From Metallyticus violacea (taxonomy: Eukaryota > Arthropoda > Insecta > Mantodea > Metallyticidae): a stretch of 64,000 bases of DNA. The notes under the pieces were generated by a model. That model ran no database searches. It saw only the letters and a list, made by a program, of their open reading frames with translations, and was not told the DNA's origin. Shown one piece after another: positions 32,171 to 44,306 of the stretch. A program made the translations under genes and the position numbers. The stretch lies in contig CM060831.1 in the NCBI GenBank assembly GCA_030762175.1, forward strand, positions 81,276,001 through 81,340,000, written 5' to 3'. The first letter of the stretch is position 1, and the number at the start of each line of letters is the position of its first letter.

Positions 32171-34659
32171 GATAATGATGAGTATGAATATGTATAAAGA
32201 AAGAATAAATAAGCATTTGTTGTGTATAATGATAAAATTAGGTTAAGTGCAATTTGCACCGGTTTTTAAATGAAGTGGAGGGAAGATTCTGGAAGGATTT
32301 TGATCAATTGTAATTGATGGGATCTGAGAGGTTGATGTTTTTCTTCTCCTTTCCGATGATGGTTTCCGCTGACTTACAGTTGCTCCGACTAGCTATTATT
32401 TTCTTTGCTGGAAATTTTGTGATTAGGAAATCACAGGAAAAGGAGTTTACCAAGGAACTTCAAAGGAGAATGATTAAATGTGTTATATTGTGGATGAAAC
32501 ATGATTTTTTGTAGTCCGTGTCACTGAAATGTGCCACCGTTAGTCCTTGGAGAATTTCTTGTGCTATGGGCCACTGCTGGACTAAGTACGCTAGTCTTTA
32601 GCAAGTATTAAGGTTCACTATTAATGCTGATGCCTTCGACAATGCCAACTGTTAATTATCTAAAACTGCTACAACTAACGCAACGCTACCTGAGTGAATG
32701 ACGAAAAATTACTGACTGAACTCCTTCTGAAAACTGATGAACTGATACTCCACAACTGAACTATGTCGACTTTGAACTGAACTGACCACTTCCTGAAAAC
32801 TGATACTGAACTGAAAAGTTAACCCGCTTAAGTAAACTTGGCAGTCTATCGGTCTCCCGAATCTGTCCTTATTCTTTCAAAATATTATTTTTGAAATATC
32901 TGGAACATTTTTTCGCATCTAAGAATATCTATTGTATACTGAGCTTGCATAGTTTCCTTTTCTGCTATATTGGTTATATGGGGGTGAAATTTTGCATATA
33001 GATATCAACTGAAGGTGCTAGCTTCTTCCCTTCGAGAGGTAATTACCTTGTGTTTCACCCCCGTAGTTTTATTACATCTCTTCTTGCCTAATATAATAAC
33101 AGCAAAGCTTTCAGACAATATACAAAGAAACATCTTTTCCACAAACCATGCTTTGGAATTTCTCCAGGAAATATCGGTTCGCCATTTTGCTTGGGTCACC
33201 TATACAAATATTGTTTTTGATGGGCAATAGGTTTCTATGTTCCCGTTTTCAGGTCAAGAACAGAAAATAGGGAGTGTTTTCACACTGGTAAGAAAATTGC
33301 ATCATACACAACATAGAAATGATACTACATTCATGACATAACGAGGAAGTTACACGAAATTAATTACTATAATAACGCTAATTTAATTAGGGGTGGCAAC
33401 TCATAAATTCCACCTCAAATTAAATTACAGCTCATGACTGATTTTGGCGTAATCTGTTTCAATTGCATATTTCAGTTCTTGCTGCATATCACGAAAATAA
33501 TTTCTTTTCAATCTTCATTATCTTTTAAAATACGCCCTTTCGACACATATTTCCCAGTTTTGTGTTTATAATGAGAATGTGACTGTCAAACAATATAAAC
33601 AAATAATTATCAATGATCAAATTGAATAATAACATAAATGACCGAGACCAATTGGGAAGCTCGATTCTTCTGCCATCTCTCGACAACTGAATTAATGCTC
33701 CTAAGTGTAGCAGTAAGGGACCGTTGTCTCAAAGTGCAATTAATGCATAATAAAGTATTTAAATTATCATTATAAAAAAATACAACGTCCATTTAGCAGG
33801 AATGACAATACTCCGCTCTGTACATTCACTTCTTTCAAGGAACAGAAAATTACAAGACCATACTTAACAAACAATTATACTAATATACTTGTATGTATTA
33901 GACCATGCTTTTGTGGAATTTATCTAATGATTTTCCACTCACACGCTATATCTGGCTACAGTGCATGTTCCTTACAGAGGTCTGCCTTGGTCTTCCTCAT
34001 GGCTCCCGCCAACTTACAAGATCCCACATAGTGACATTTAATGTCCATGTATTGTGTAGCCTCGCGAAGCGGTCTCCCTACTTCCATTTTGTCCTCATGG
34101 TTGACAACTGCAGCAGTAATTTTGAATTGAGATTCTGTCTGTGAGCGATATGCCAGAATCTCCCTTTCCATGCGACGTTGGCCATGGAAAGTCAAGGTTT
34201 TAATGGCACTTATCATTGCCAGGCAAATTAAAGATCAACCCGGTATCGGTTCATGTGCAAGCGAACAAAATCAGGTCATCGATTTTTGGTAGATTTGCAC
34301 GTGTTCTAATGCACTTAAATCTTTAGGTAGGTATGTTTTCTTCTGTAGACCTCAGTGCCCATAAAGATGACTACCTATAATGTATTGTTATTTCCTAGGA
34401 TGTGTTGTTAATTATGGATGAAAAGCATGAATATGCAATGAATATGGAGCTGAAAAGAGGTTAGAAACAGCAAGGTTAAGGTAGAATGACGCACGTCTTA
34501 GAAACACACTGCAATTATCCGAAGAAGTGTTTTGAAGTTGAGTGAAACGTCACCAAAAACTGAATACATTAAAACTTTCCTATGGCTAACATAGACGAGC
34601 AAGATTCATATTTATGCGGCGTAGTAATCTGTTTTCCCTGTAGCTCAAAAACCAAAAGG
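32171..34659. other. Long unrecognised stretch
   Basis: About 2.5 kb. 32690-32820 is rich in repeats of gaactga and ctgaaaactgat, a cryptic simple repeat. Frames up to 86 codons (33956-34216 on -) carry no recognisable motif. Confidence 0.4.
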
Positions 34660-35590
34660 AAGGACGAAATTGATTGAAGCAACGTTTACATGCAGTGAGT
34701 TTGATGTTTGTAAGAAAGCACTTATGAGGAGTAGTCATAATGTTGTAATTATCGCCTCGAAAAACTTGATGTTGTTAGTTCTTCTGTACATATTCACCCT
34801 TCATTGCGATACGTTTTTCCCAACCATGGATGACTTGGCGGAGACCTTAGTTGTAGAAGTCTGCGTTTTGGCTGTTCAGGGAACGATCCACCTGGGAAAT
34901 GATATCGTGATCCTGGAAATGCCTGGCACGCAATGGTTTCTTCACCCGAGGGAAGAGGAAGAAGTCGCAGGGGGGCATGTCAGGAGAATATGAGGGATGA
35001 GGCAAACGTTGATAGCAAGCGAGACTGCGTCCTGTGCAGAATGAGCTTCCCGCGATGCTTCGTCTTGACAGTCTCCAGTACCTCGTCAGGAGATACCGGC
35101 AGTATGCTCCTGTGATGGTTTGCCCTTTACCAGCGTAATCTGTTGGCAGTCCAGCATCACCTTCCCCGATGATGGTTCGGTCTTTGCCTTTTTTCGGAAT
35201 CCACCGTCTCGGGGTCGTAGTTATACACTCAGCGGTCGTCCTGGTGATTAGGCGGCTGAGGAAATCATCACCGCTGCTGCCTCGGTTCGGGGTGTGAGCA
35301 GTCGCGGGCGACGTCATGCAAGGTGTTGACAACTGATCCATGACTCCAGCACTAGAGTCTCTTCTCGTGCCATTCCCGGTTCTTCACAGAGAGATGGTCT
35401 GCGCCACTTAACCACTGTGTCATATGTTGCCGTACACTTGCACCAACTCAGCGTTGTTCCCCTTCAAATGCAGAAAAAGAATAACCGCACGATCAACGGA
35501 CTGCGCAATTTTGCTTTGGCTCCTCTAGCGGCGTGCTGCGGTACTGTGGGCCGCGGGGATTTCAATGTGTACCAGGACTGCAACAAACAA
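34660..35590 (-). mobile_element. Mariner E, degraded
   Basis: Coding runs right to left. Near 35500 a frame reads RAVILFLHLKGNNAELVQVYG, a mariner N-terminal HTH, then a DTVVKW block near 35415. The 164-codon frame 34847-35341 mixes frames of the original. GDDFLSRLIT precedes the first catalytic aspartate region, which is lost. KGQTITGAYCRYLL follows the FWDxxG block, then a deletion of the second-aspartate block. LPHPSYSPDMPPCDFFLFPR carries the third aspartate, and LNSQNADFYN is near the C-terminus. After it GLRQVIHGWEKRIAMKGEYV completes the tail (about 34790-34860). The ends are not resolved. It is distinct from A, C and D. Confidence 0.85.
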
Positions 35591-37595
35591 AAAAATTAAT
35601 TATATTTATTTTATGAGGTGACAATTAAAACTTTGACTAGTCGTATATTCATACTCTAGAATTGTTTACAAATGATAAACTGAATTTAGTCCGAAAGATC
35701 AATAGGAAGAGCGGAACACTGAACCGTGGAAAATGTATTAAAGCATATACACTTGCCTCCTTTATAAATAACGAATTTGTTTTGTACAGGTAAATAAAGA
35801 CAACAAGACCAAGGAACTGAACTTCTTTAAACACAAACGGTTTGTTTAAAGTATTTTCATTAGCTTGAATTGAAAATTATTACGGTAAAAATATAAAAAA
35901 ATTGTGAGGATTTTATCCTTAAATTCACCGTCCTTAAAATGTATAAAATGTAGAGTTACCTCCATCATTCCTTGTACTTTTGTGCTTTTATCTAAAATTG
36001 CGACTCTGTTCTGGCATCTCACTGAAAGTAATTTCTAGCTATTTACTTTTCTGTTTGTCTTCCATTACCCTCCCCTCTCCTCTCTTTTCAGGTATAGGTT
36101 ATGTTTGCAAATGATTAGTGCAGGATGAATGTTTTTTGTTAATATTTATTACAGTGTTCTTTTACCCACGACTTAATTTTAAGATTAACACGTATCGTCG
36201 TGTTTTAAATTTTCTATCTCTTCAACTAATTTCCGATTCTTTATAACAGAAGTTCCCTATTTAACGTGTCATGTCAATTATGAGGTGGTGATGTTACTTT
36301 TACTTGTAAATACCGCATTTGCTCTTCTAGATCTGAACACTTGGTGATTTTCACGCGTTACATTTCTTTCATTTACGTTACCTTTATATGCCATGAAAGA
36401 GTGTCCCATTATTTCTAGTTTAATGTATAAGAAGGGGTAACAATATTTGATTCAATTAATGCTGAAGTTGCTCTCATTTGTTCCTGACATTAATAGTTTT
36501 CTTTCGGCTCGGTTTGTAACTAGGCAACGTGTTCGCTGGATGTGTTGTATTCAAACAGAATGTACATATACCATTTGCTTTCATTGCATTTAATCTATTT
36601 CTAAAACACGTACTTATTATTAAGGGATGTCATGAGAGTTGTGAAGGGCAATGTTTGATCCTTTTTGATTATCTTTTGTTTCATAAACTGTTACCAGATG
36701 ACCAGTCGAGCTGGGAATACCGTAACAATTGACACACTGTTCTTTATTCCTTAAAGTTGTGACCTTTGTTTCAAAAAATTTGCTCTATGAGATTAAATAT
36801 TATTCTTGTCCCAATGTGTTATTTAATGAATGAAAGGTTTTAGAAGCATAGCTGTACGACCTTTATGGATAGTGATGCAACATTTGGTTCATGTGAAACA
36901 GGTGTTATAGTTGAGTATTGAACTAAGCTGGTTGTTCTTCCTGTTAGCCCCAAGATATTTCGCATACAAAAATAGCCGTTGTGGAGATGCCAGGGCTTTA
37001 GGATGTTAAATGCTATAAATGAAAGAATTCCTTCCTTCATACGTCAATTTTAAAATTTGCTGTGCAAATGTTACACACTTAAAGATTCGACGTTTTATTT
37101 TTACCCCGTGATTACAACTTTTGATATTGGGCTGGTACTTTTATGATATAACACCCGTAGTACCAATGTTCATTCAGCCATTTCCACTACTGAAATAATC
37201 CTTGTAAACATGTTGGGGAGGGAAAGGCATGGCATGGGCAATTAAATTGTTTTCAAGTTAAACGTAGGGTGTGGTAGGCACGTGACATTGCTTCGTCTAG
37301 TAGAAAAGAATTGCAACTGAGCTTGAAATTCCGGCCATGAATAGCAGAAAGTTCACTGGAAGTGTCATGCAGGTTGTGTACAGATTCCGCAGCAATCTAT
37401 GTCAACTATGAATATAGTGTAATAAATGCTGTACAATATACAAAATATGTTTATGTGTGTGCGACATACATACAGTAAAATCTTCGTAACGGTGGCTAGA
37501 ATCATAGCAAAGAGAAACAGTGCATTTAAGAGAGATAAGCAGGGAGATTGTCGGCCACCCAACTCAAGCAAAGAGGGAGCCACAATCTATTGCTT
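35591..37595. other. AT-rich sequence, nothing recognised
   Basis: About 2 kb with no open frame above 72 codons and no repeat shared with the window. Confidence 0.4.
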
Positions 37596-37599
37596 TTAA

Positions 37600-38266
37600 G
37601 ATAACCAGGATGTGTAACTCTAGCAAATAATGCAGCGGTATACATTTTACATTGTATCTCAGCAGGTTTTAAAGCTATCAATATGAACTTTTTGAGAGAT
37701 ATTAAGAAAACTTAACGAAATATGCTCTGTCAGTTTTAATTCTCTAGTGCACATAAAAGTATTTTAAAACTTTTTAAACCAAAATAAAATCGTGTTAAAA
37801 ACTGAAAATACTGTCACATAATCATGCATTTTTCTTATACATTATTGGTGGAATTGGACTTTTGTTCTTTTTCACTTAAACTGTATAGAGCATGCTATTC
37901 TGGGAACTAGAATAATATATCTATGCTCGTTGCTGGAAAAAAAATCTTATTGGTATTGATTTTTATCAACTAATAGTGCTATTTAAATACTTCTAGTTAC
38001 CACACTTGACATTTGCACATATTATGTGTGTGTAAATTTTCGAAAAATGCACATTTTTGTCAAAATTTTAAGTTATCTGGAAATAAGATTTATTTTTGTT
38101 TAAAAGCTGTTTATGTGCATTAGAAAATTAAAATTTACAGAGCATATTTAGTTTAAGTATTCTTTATATCTCATTAAAAGTTCATGTTGATAGCTTTATA
38201 AATTTCTGAGATACAGTGCAAAATATACTACTTCATTATTTGCTAGATTTACACATCCTGGTTATC
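37600..38266. mobile_element. Palindromic MITE at a TTAA site, copy 2
   Basis: The left end gataaccaggatgtgtaact and the right end, read in reverse, gataaccaggatgtgtaaat. The arms remain complementary for about 200 bases (gagatattaagaaaacttaa against its partner near 38160). Perfect TTAA lies on both sides (37596-37599, 38267-38270). Length 667 bp. It is in the opposite orientation to copy 1: the right half here matches the left half at 13456 (aagtgtggtaactagaagta, agcatagatatattattct). No transposase is present, so it depended on another element. Confidence 0.85.
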
Positions 38267-38270
38267 TTAA

Positions 38271-39677
38271 ATCCTTTCTGAAATGTGTACATTCCGATTT
38301 CAGTGCCTCTTCCGAGTACCACGTGGAAATTCTCACCTGGCGTCTAGACAGATGTGTGGTTGCAGGTCACGTGTAGCTGACCGGCTGGTTCGAGCTTGAA
38401 GGCCTAATCCCAGCCAGAACAGTGTCTCGTGCCAAATAGAAACATGTTAACGGGAGTTTAAATAAAGTTAATATTGAAGTGCTCTACCCCTTTAACAGGG
38501 AAGCTTAAATTCTATATCACCATGTTCGGTTTGAAGGATAAGTGTGCTTGTGTTTTTCGAGAAAGGCGGTAAGGAACCGTACTCGCCACTTTTTGAATTA
38601 CCAGTTTTTAAAAAGTTAATTAAATTTTAATATTAAAATTTGAATTAATACATTGCATTCATTTTAAAGTTTACAAAAAATATAACAAACCTACCTAATA
38701 AACTGGTATGGCACAGCTATGCAAGTCCCTCGGTGAGAAAAGTGGCAGCTACAACTATGTAAGTTCTAAGATAGAGTATTAGTTAAAGTAATTGAATGAA
38801 ATATAAAAGGCAAATTTAATAATTTTCCCAGTTTAATGTGAAATACGCGCAGAAAAATGAATGGTCCTTGCCATCCCTAGTTTGATACCTTTACTACATT
38901 ATCTTAGGGCAATGATTGTGTTGCCTAGGGTGAATTTTTTTTTTTTTTTTAATTTTTTATGGAAACTTTTTTTTTTAAATAATATTTTTCTTTTAGCACG
39001 AGACAGGCTTTTATAGAGGATTTTCTCATACTCTTCCTTTGCCCGAGTATTCACATAATTATTCCTGGAGTTGTAATAACTAATCATTACCAAGAAAAGG
39101 TATGTCCTGTTTATTGTTCAGTTTAAGAGAGAAAGTATTTCATAATAGCAAAATTTAAAAATGTATGTGATGCAAGGTTCTTTTAAGTTAAATACATGCT
39201 ATTTGCGTACACTTCCCAAAAACAATTATGATGAGCTGGCGGAAGCCCATCGTACCATTTCACTAACTTGCAATTCTTGGTCAGAGCGTTAAAGACCTCA
39301 GCGTTTGACCAAAATACCTCCTGCACCGCGTTTCAGTACTCAGAAAAAAGAAACAAATAAAAAAAAACAATAAATACAAATGAAAGCAGGGATTGGCTTA
39401 ATTTTAAAATTATGAAAATTGGTATACCTTGAGCGAACTACTTTTCCTTTCTTTACATTGCAGTAAAGATCAATGTTTGTAAAATAAAACATTTGGACAA
39501 GGACATTAGTAACCTTCTGGTTAAGCACCAAGTACATTTCATGAGAAGTTCGTTCCTTCTAAACGTATCAGCATTTTAGTTTAGTGCAACGATCCTTCCA
39601 CTTTGCACTGTTGATTTATTTTCAACATACATTCAGTAGTTGCACCCAAACGGCCATTGTTATTTTGGGGTACTATT
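38271..39677. other. AT-rich sequence, nothing recognised
   Basis: Contains T runs near 38940. No coding or repeat signal seen. Confidence 0.4.
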
Positions 39678-39685
39678 CTTTAGAG

Positions 39686-39742
39686 CAGCGGTTCTCAAAC
39701 TTCTTGCATGCACGGACCCCTTTCCTCCATTTACTTCGCTGC

Positions 39743-39807
<65 letters not shown>

Positions 39808-39981
39808 TTGTAAGTTCGCAAGCACGCTTCAACAATGTGACTTCTATTCAATCACAATAGCCATTATTGAACTGCTGTATAACTGGTCAAAGTAATCACA
39901 ATGCAACAGCTAGTTAAACATTCTTAAAAAACGGACCTGAAAATGGATAAGTTCTTAAATTTCCCCATTTGGGAACCTCTG
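39686..39981. mobile_element. hAT-type MITE with 8-base target duplication
   Basis: The left end cagcggttctcaaacttc and the right end, read in reverse, cagaggttcccaaatggg form short inverted repeats of the hAT pattern (CAG-GGTTC). Flanking words ctttagag (39678-39685) and ctttacag (39982-39989) agree at 7 of 8 bases, the size hAT elements make. Subterminal gcacggacccctttcc is also usual for hAT MITEs. The 296 bp body contains an AAT microsatellite and no gene. Confidence 0.88.
39744..39807. repeat. AAT trinucleotide microsatellite inside the hAT MITE
   Basis: About 21 AAT units. It yields spurious poly-Ile and poly-Leu frames on the two strands. Confidence 0.95.
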
Positions 39982-39989
39982 CTTTACAG

Positions 39990-42344
39990 ATTTCATACAC
40001 AATCGAAATGACATTTCTCACACATACACCCACTCACACCTTGTGCCGCTAGACGCGTGAATACCTGTCTCATCATGAAGTTTGCTTCTGTCATATTCTA
40101 TCAGTCATGACAGACGTTCCATAGAACTATAATACTCGAAACACTTCGGAGCTGTTAGAGGGGTGGTAATCTGTAGAAATAAATGCAATACTTGCGGCAA
40201 CTTAAGTTAAAAAACTCTTATAAATTAAAAAAAAATTGATTGATTAATAAACGAAAAAAAAAAGTTAGAATTGACCGTATGCAAATAGAAATATAAAAAC
40301 TATTTTGGATTTTAACTTGCTAACTGGGACGTTTTTATGTGCAGAAAAGTTGACTGATGAACAGAAACATATATCACTAAACATTACAATATTTCTAGTA
40401 TGCGCTAAAAGATGAAAGTGAGGAAAAAATTGCAAAACAAGGTAGTTAAAATACAGGGAAATATCGGCGCTGTAATGAGAAATGGAGTGTATAACGAATA
40501 TAATGAGAATACGATAGCAAGTACTGTGCAAGATATAATGAGAATATGTACAAGATAGGTAAAGTAATGAATATATTGTAATTAGAAATAAGGGTAAACA
40601 CAATAAGAAATATTACACGCGCGCATCTTGAAAGAGTCTCAAGCAATTCTTTGACACTAATAGCCTTCTTATGACTCTAGGCAAGAAAGAGAAAGAATTA
40701 CCTATTAAACTTAAACACTGTTTGACATACTAGTCACATGTGCATATCGCAATCTGAAAGACTTCTTAGAAAGTATTCGTAACGCTTGTGCTGGTGCTAC
40801 TACAAGAAACGTTTGTCTCTTGAACCTAACACGCGCAAACGACTTATGAATGTCATAAAAGTTATTGATATCAGGTCCACGTGGCTAATAGTCGCCTTGT
40901 GCGCACAAAATAACAAACTCCGCCCTTTCTTCCGGCGGCACCATTGTATAAAAAGGCCTCCTAAAATTACAGAGTTCTGGAACTTAACACGATAAATACT
41001 TATATTATTCTCATTGGAGTTGATTGAATTGTCATTAGAAGCCAGAGGCACCTCGTCTTTCCTGGAGAACGTGACTTAATTCTGTCTCCGAACCTCATCT
41101 ACTATCTCAAAGGATTTCTCTATCCAGTCTTAACCTGCCTAAGACTGAGTATGGATTAATTATAACCGATCCTTGACTGGACACCATCCATCTACAAGCG
41201 GCGAGTCTGTTGGCCCACACTACAGCCTGATCTCCTTCAAACCAACATCCTAGTAGCAGCATAGGCAAGGAACACAGGAGAAAGCGATTACAGTATGCAA
41301 TACCGAGGTGAAGAATGCCGCTTACTTGAGTTGCATTGGGTGAGTGAAAAGCCAGCAGGTTTCTATCGATTGTTGAATAGTGATCTCATAATAGGACCAG
41401 GAAAGTCATACTTATCAAGCTATTTTGGACCGATATCTGGCAAATGCACCCATCCCGAGGAAATGTGATACTCATTATTACAGCTCGACTTTTATGTAAT
41501 ATGCACGTAAATATGTAGCCAAATTGGTTAATTGTGTAATAAAGCAATTAAATGTAAAATAAAATATTTAATTTCTTTGTTAGAAAATAGGTGTAGTCAA
41601 ATTGGGATTGTATTAATCATTTCACTTCTGCTATAAATATTAAACTATAATTAATTTTAGAACATTTTATTAGAAATGAATGCGAAAGTACTAAGTCAAG
41701 TGCTCCATTTACTCTTTTAAGTTACATTGGAAGAGAATGCACAATTAATTATATTTTTCATGTGTTTATTGTCACGTACAATTTTCTGTCTGATATGTTT
41801 TAATAGCAGAAAAAGAAGTCACCATAATATTGTCAGGGGTTCTACAGTTTCACCATTAATTAAGCGAGACAAAGTAAGAAGTTTAGCACTCAGGGTTCTT
41901 AATCAGTACAGATTGCAGTTTAGTAAAAACTACACAACCCACTTTACCTGCTAAACACTGACCTTCTGAACTGCATCTTGCATGGCTTCTTGGAGAGGCA
42001 TACCTGAAGTCTCCTGTCGGGAAGCCAGCTGAAGTGACTTGCACTATATGAAACTGAACTGAACACTTTAGAACTGTTGAATGTTTACAAGGATTCACTC
42101 GCAGACACTGCAGGATCAGAAAATGTTCTCCATCACTGACTACACAGCTTCGAAGAGTTCACTGTATAAAATTAAGGCTTTAATCCGAGTTGTCCACCTT
42201 CAATCACAGGCACCGCATGCATGTCTGGTAGCTGCTGCTTACACACGATAGACACATTCAATAAAACCTTTTTCGTTGCTGATATCATTGTATTTGCTTC
42301 CTGAATTTTCTAACTTTGTAACTTGTTGCAATGCATGAGCCATA
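39990..42344. other. Long unrecognised stretch
   Basis: About 2.4 kb. A - strand frame of 112 codons (40265-40603) is rich in Ile, Leu, Ser and Tyr, as expected from AT-rich noncoding DNA. A textbook TATA word (tataaaaaggc, about 40946) has no supporting gene downstream. Confidence 0.4.
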
Positions 42345-42552
42345 TCACCTTCACAAAACCCTTATCTGGTGTCATATCTTATCTGTTAAGTAAATAATTG
42401 CAGCTGTAACTGTGTTCAGTTGTTCAGATATAGTTGCATAAAGAAGGCTATGTGTAGAATATTGTGACATGTTCAAAATGGAGTATCGAGCTGTTATTTA
42501 GTTCTTCAAAAAAGAAGAACTTACTCCAAATGAAATTAAACAGCGATTGAAC

Positions 42553-42593
<41 letters not shown>

Positions 42594-43574
42594 AAGCATC
42601 TCCCTCATATTCTACCGTAAAAGAATGGACCAAACTTTTTCGAATGGGCCGAGAAAACATTGAGACGAAGAGCGTGCAGGTCGGCCCTTGGAGGTACTCA
42701 CTCCTGAAAACATCGTTCTTGTGGAAGGAGAAATTATGGAAGACGGGCGGCTCAGACTTACAGAAATAGCAGCCAGGTTGAGCCTTCTTAGAACATCAAT
42801 CCTTTGAATTATTCCTGAACATTTAAACATGAATAAGGCTAGTGCAAGATGGGTGCCTTAACTTGTTTCCTTAGTCCAAAAGCAGCAAAGAGTCATTTGT
42901 TGTCAGGTATTTTTGCAGCTATGCCGTGACAACGAGAGAGAATTTCTGCAAACTATTGTTACAGGAGATGAAACTATGGTCCTCTACTGTGATCCCTTAT
43001 CCAAAAGAGAATCAATGGAGTGGCGTAAACCTGGCGAAGCACCACCTCTAAATGCCAAGATCACTCAGTTAACAAGAAAATCTGGTCACAATCTTTTCAG
43101 ACTGTGAGGAATACTCTTCATTGACTTCAAGGAGAGGAACAACACAGTAAATGGGGTGTACTATGCTGGCCTACTGCACAGACTACGTGCTTCCCTCAAA
43201 GAGAAAAGGAGAGGAAAGCTCGGTGGTGGTGTGCGCCTTCTTCACGACAACGCGCCTGTGCACACAGATCTTGTTGCAAAGGAAGCTGTGAAGAAATGTG
43301 ACTTCAAGGAAGTCGACCATCCACCCTACAGCCCAGATCTAGCTCCCAGTGACTATTTCCTCTTCTCAAAACTGAAGAAGGACTTTCGAGGGAGGAAATT
43401 TAAGTGTGACGAAGAAGTGATGCCCATTTTGCAGACAAGACTTCTGACTATTTTTGGTGGGGTTTGAAATGTTAATTCAAAGATATGAGTAACTACATTG
43501 GAAAGTGAAATACGGTTTGTGTTTTATCATACCTAGAAAATGGATAGGCGGGAAAACGTATGGACCTACCCTCG
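42345..43574 (+). mobile_element. Mariner A copy 4 (DD34D), left end missing
   Basis: Begins in the leader (caccttcacaaaaccctta) and ends at the right terminus (tatggacctaccctcg, then TA). MFKMEYRAVI is followed by a stop where the family has Lys (about 42499). A TG repeat replaces the GVYG codons. Further frames hold the linker with VKEWTKLFRMGREN and a shifted stretch, then 42913-43107 with VTGDETMVLYCDPLSKRESM and the first aspartate intact. From 43156, LLHDNAPVH and SPDLAPSDYFLFSKLKKDF hold the second and third aspartates. The catalytic triad is complete, but the gene has several frameshifts. The C-terminal G patch is short here (ggtgggg). Confidence 0.94.
42553..42590. repeat. TG microsatellite inside mariner A copy 4
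   Basis: About 19 TG units stand where other copies have ggtgtatatggg. The opposite strand shows a spurious His-Thr frame. Confidence 0.95.
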
Positions 43575-43576
43575 TA

Positions 43577-44306
43577 CATTAAGTGATTTCTCTGCTTTTA
43601 ACATGCTTGCAACTGCCTCTGTTTTCAATAATAGGACTCCGCTCTTCTTTAATGCCAGTTGGCCATAACACTTTTAAGTTCATCTTTAATGAATCGTGCA
43701 ATTGTTGAACTATTTGTGCCTCTAAAGGTTTACACGAATTAAATAGGGCTTTGATCAGCCTTAGAGTTCAACTGCCCGTTATTAGATTCGCCATGATATG
43801 ATCTGAAGTATCTATCGTGTCCTGAGCAGAAATCGATATATACGCATCATGTTAGTCAGCACTGATTTTTTCTTAAGATGTTGCAACAATTGCCGTACAC
43901 ATTTCTTTGAAAAAGACTCTTAGATAATGTCCCTACAACTGTACAAGTTGTAGCCGTTTCTTTGAAGAAGCCCGCTGTTTATTTCTAATGTAAATTGCTT
44001 CGTAAATTTTGTTCAGTTTGAGATTTCATCATACACCCGACATGTTTATCACAAGTTTGGCACAGAACTATTGTGAAAGCACAGTAGAAATAGTAGAAAT
44101 GCATATTTTCAGCTTTGACCATATCGAAGACACGATTAGTGTCATGGTTAACAGTTGACTGCTACAGACTCTGTTGCATTTTGAGAACCAGACATGGGTC
44201 ATTGAGGGCGGCACCGAACTCGCGCAATGCAAAGACAATGTGCACAGTAACATTCACATTCCTTTTCCTCTCTTGCTACGGTATTTGACAATTCATAGAA
44301 GCGCAC
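43577..44306. other. Unrecognised spacer
   Basis: No domain or shared repeat seen between mariner A copy 4 and element B. Confidence 0.35.

Noticed and set aside
34847..35341. 164-codon - strand frame as an intact gene
   Set aside because: It mixes reading frames of a decayed mariner E; conserved blocks occur both in it and in the neighbouring frames.
39660..39895. Poly-Ile/poly-Leu open frames on both strands
   Set aside because: They are produced by the AAT microsatellite inside a hAT MITE.
40265..40646. 112-codon - strand open frame rich in Ile, Leu, Ser and Tyr
   Set aside because: Composition is what AT-rich noncoding DNA gives; an overlapping second frame exists on the same strand and no motif is seen.
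40940..40990. TATA box (tataaaaaggc) as a host promoter
   Set aside because: No initiator motif at the expected distance and no coding sequence downstream; such a word is expected by chance in this much AT-rich DNA.
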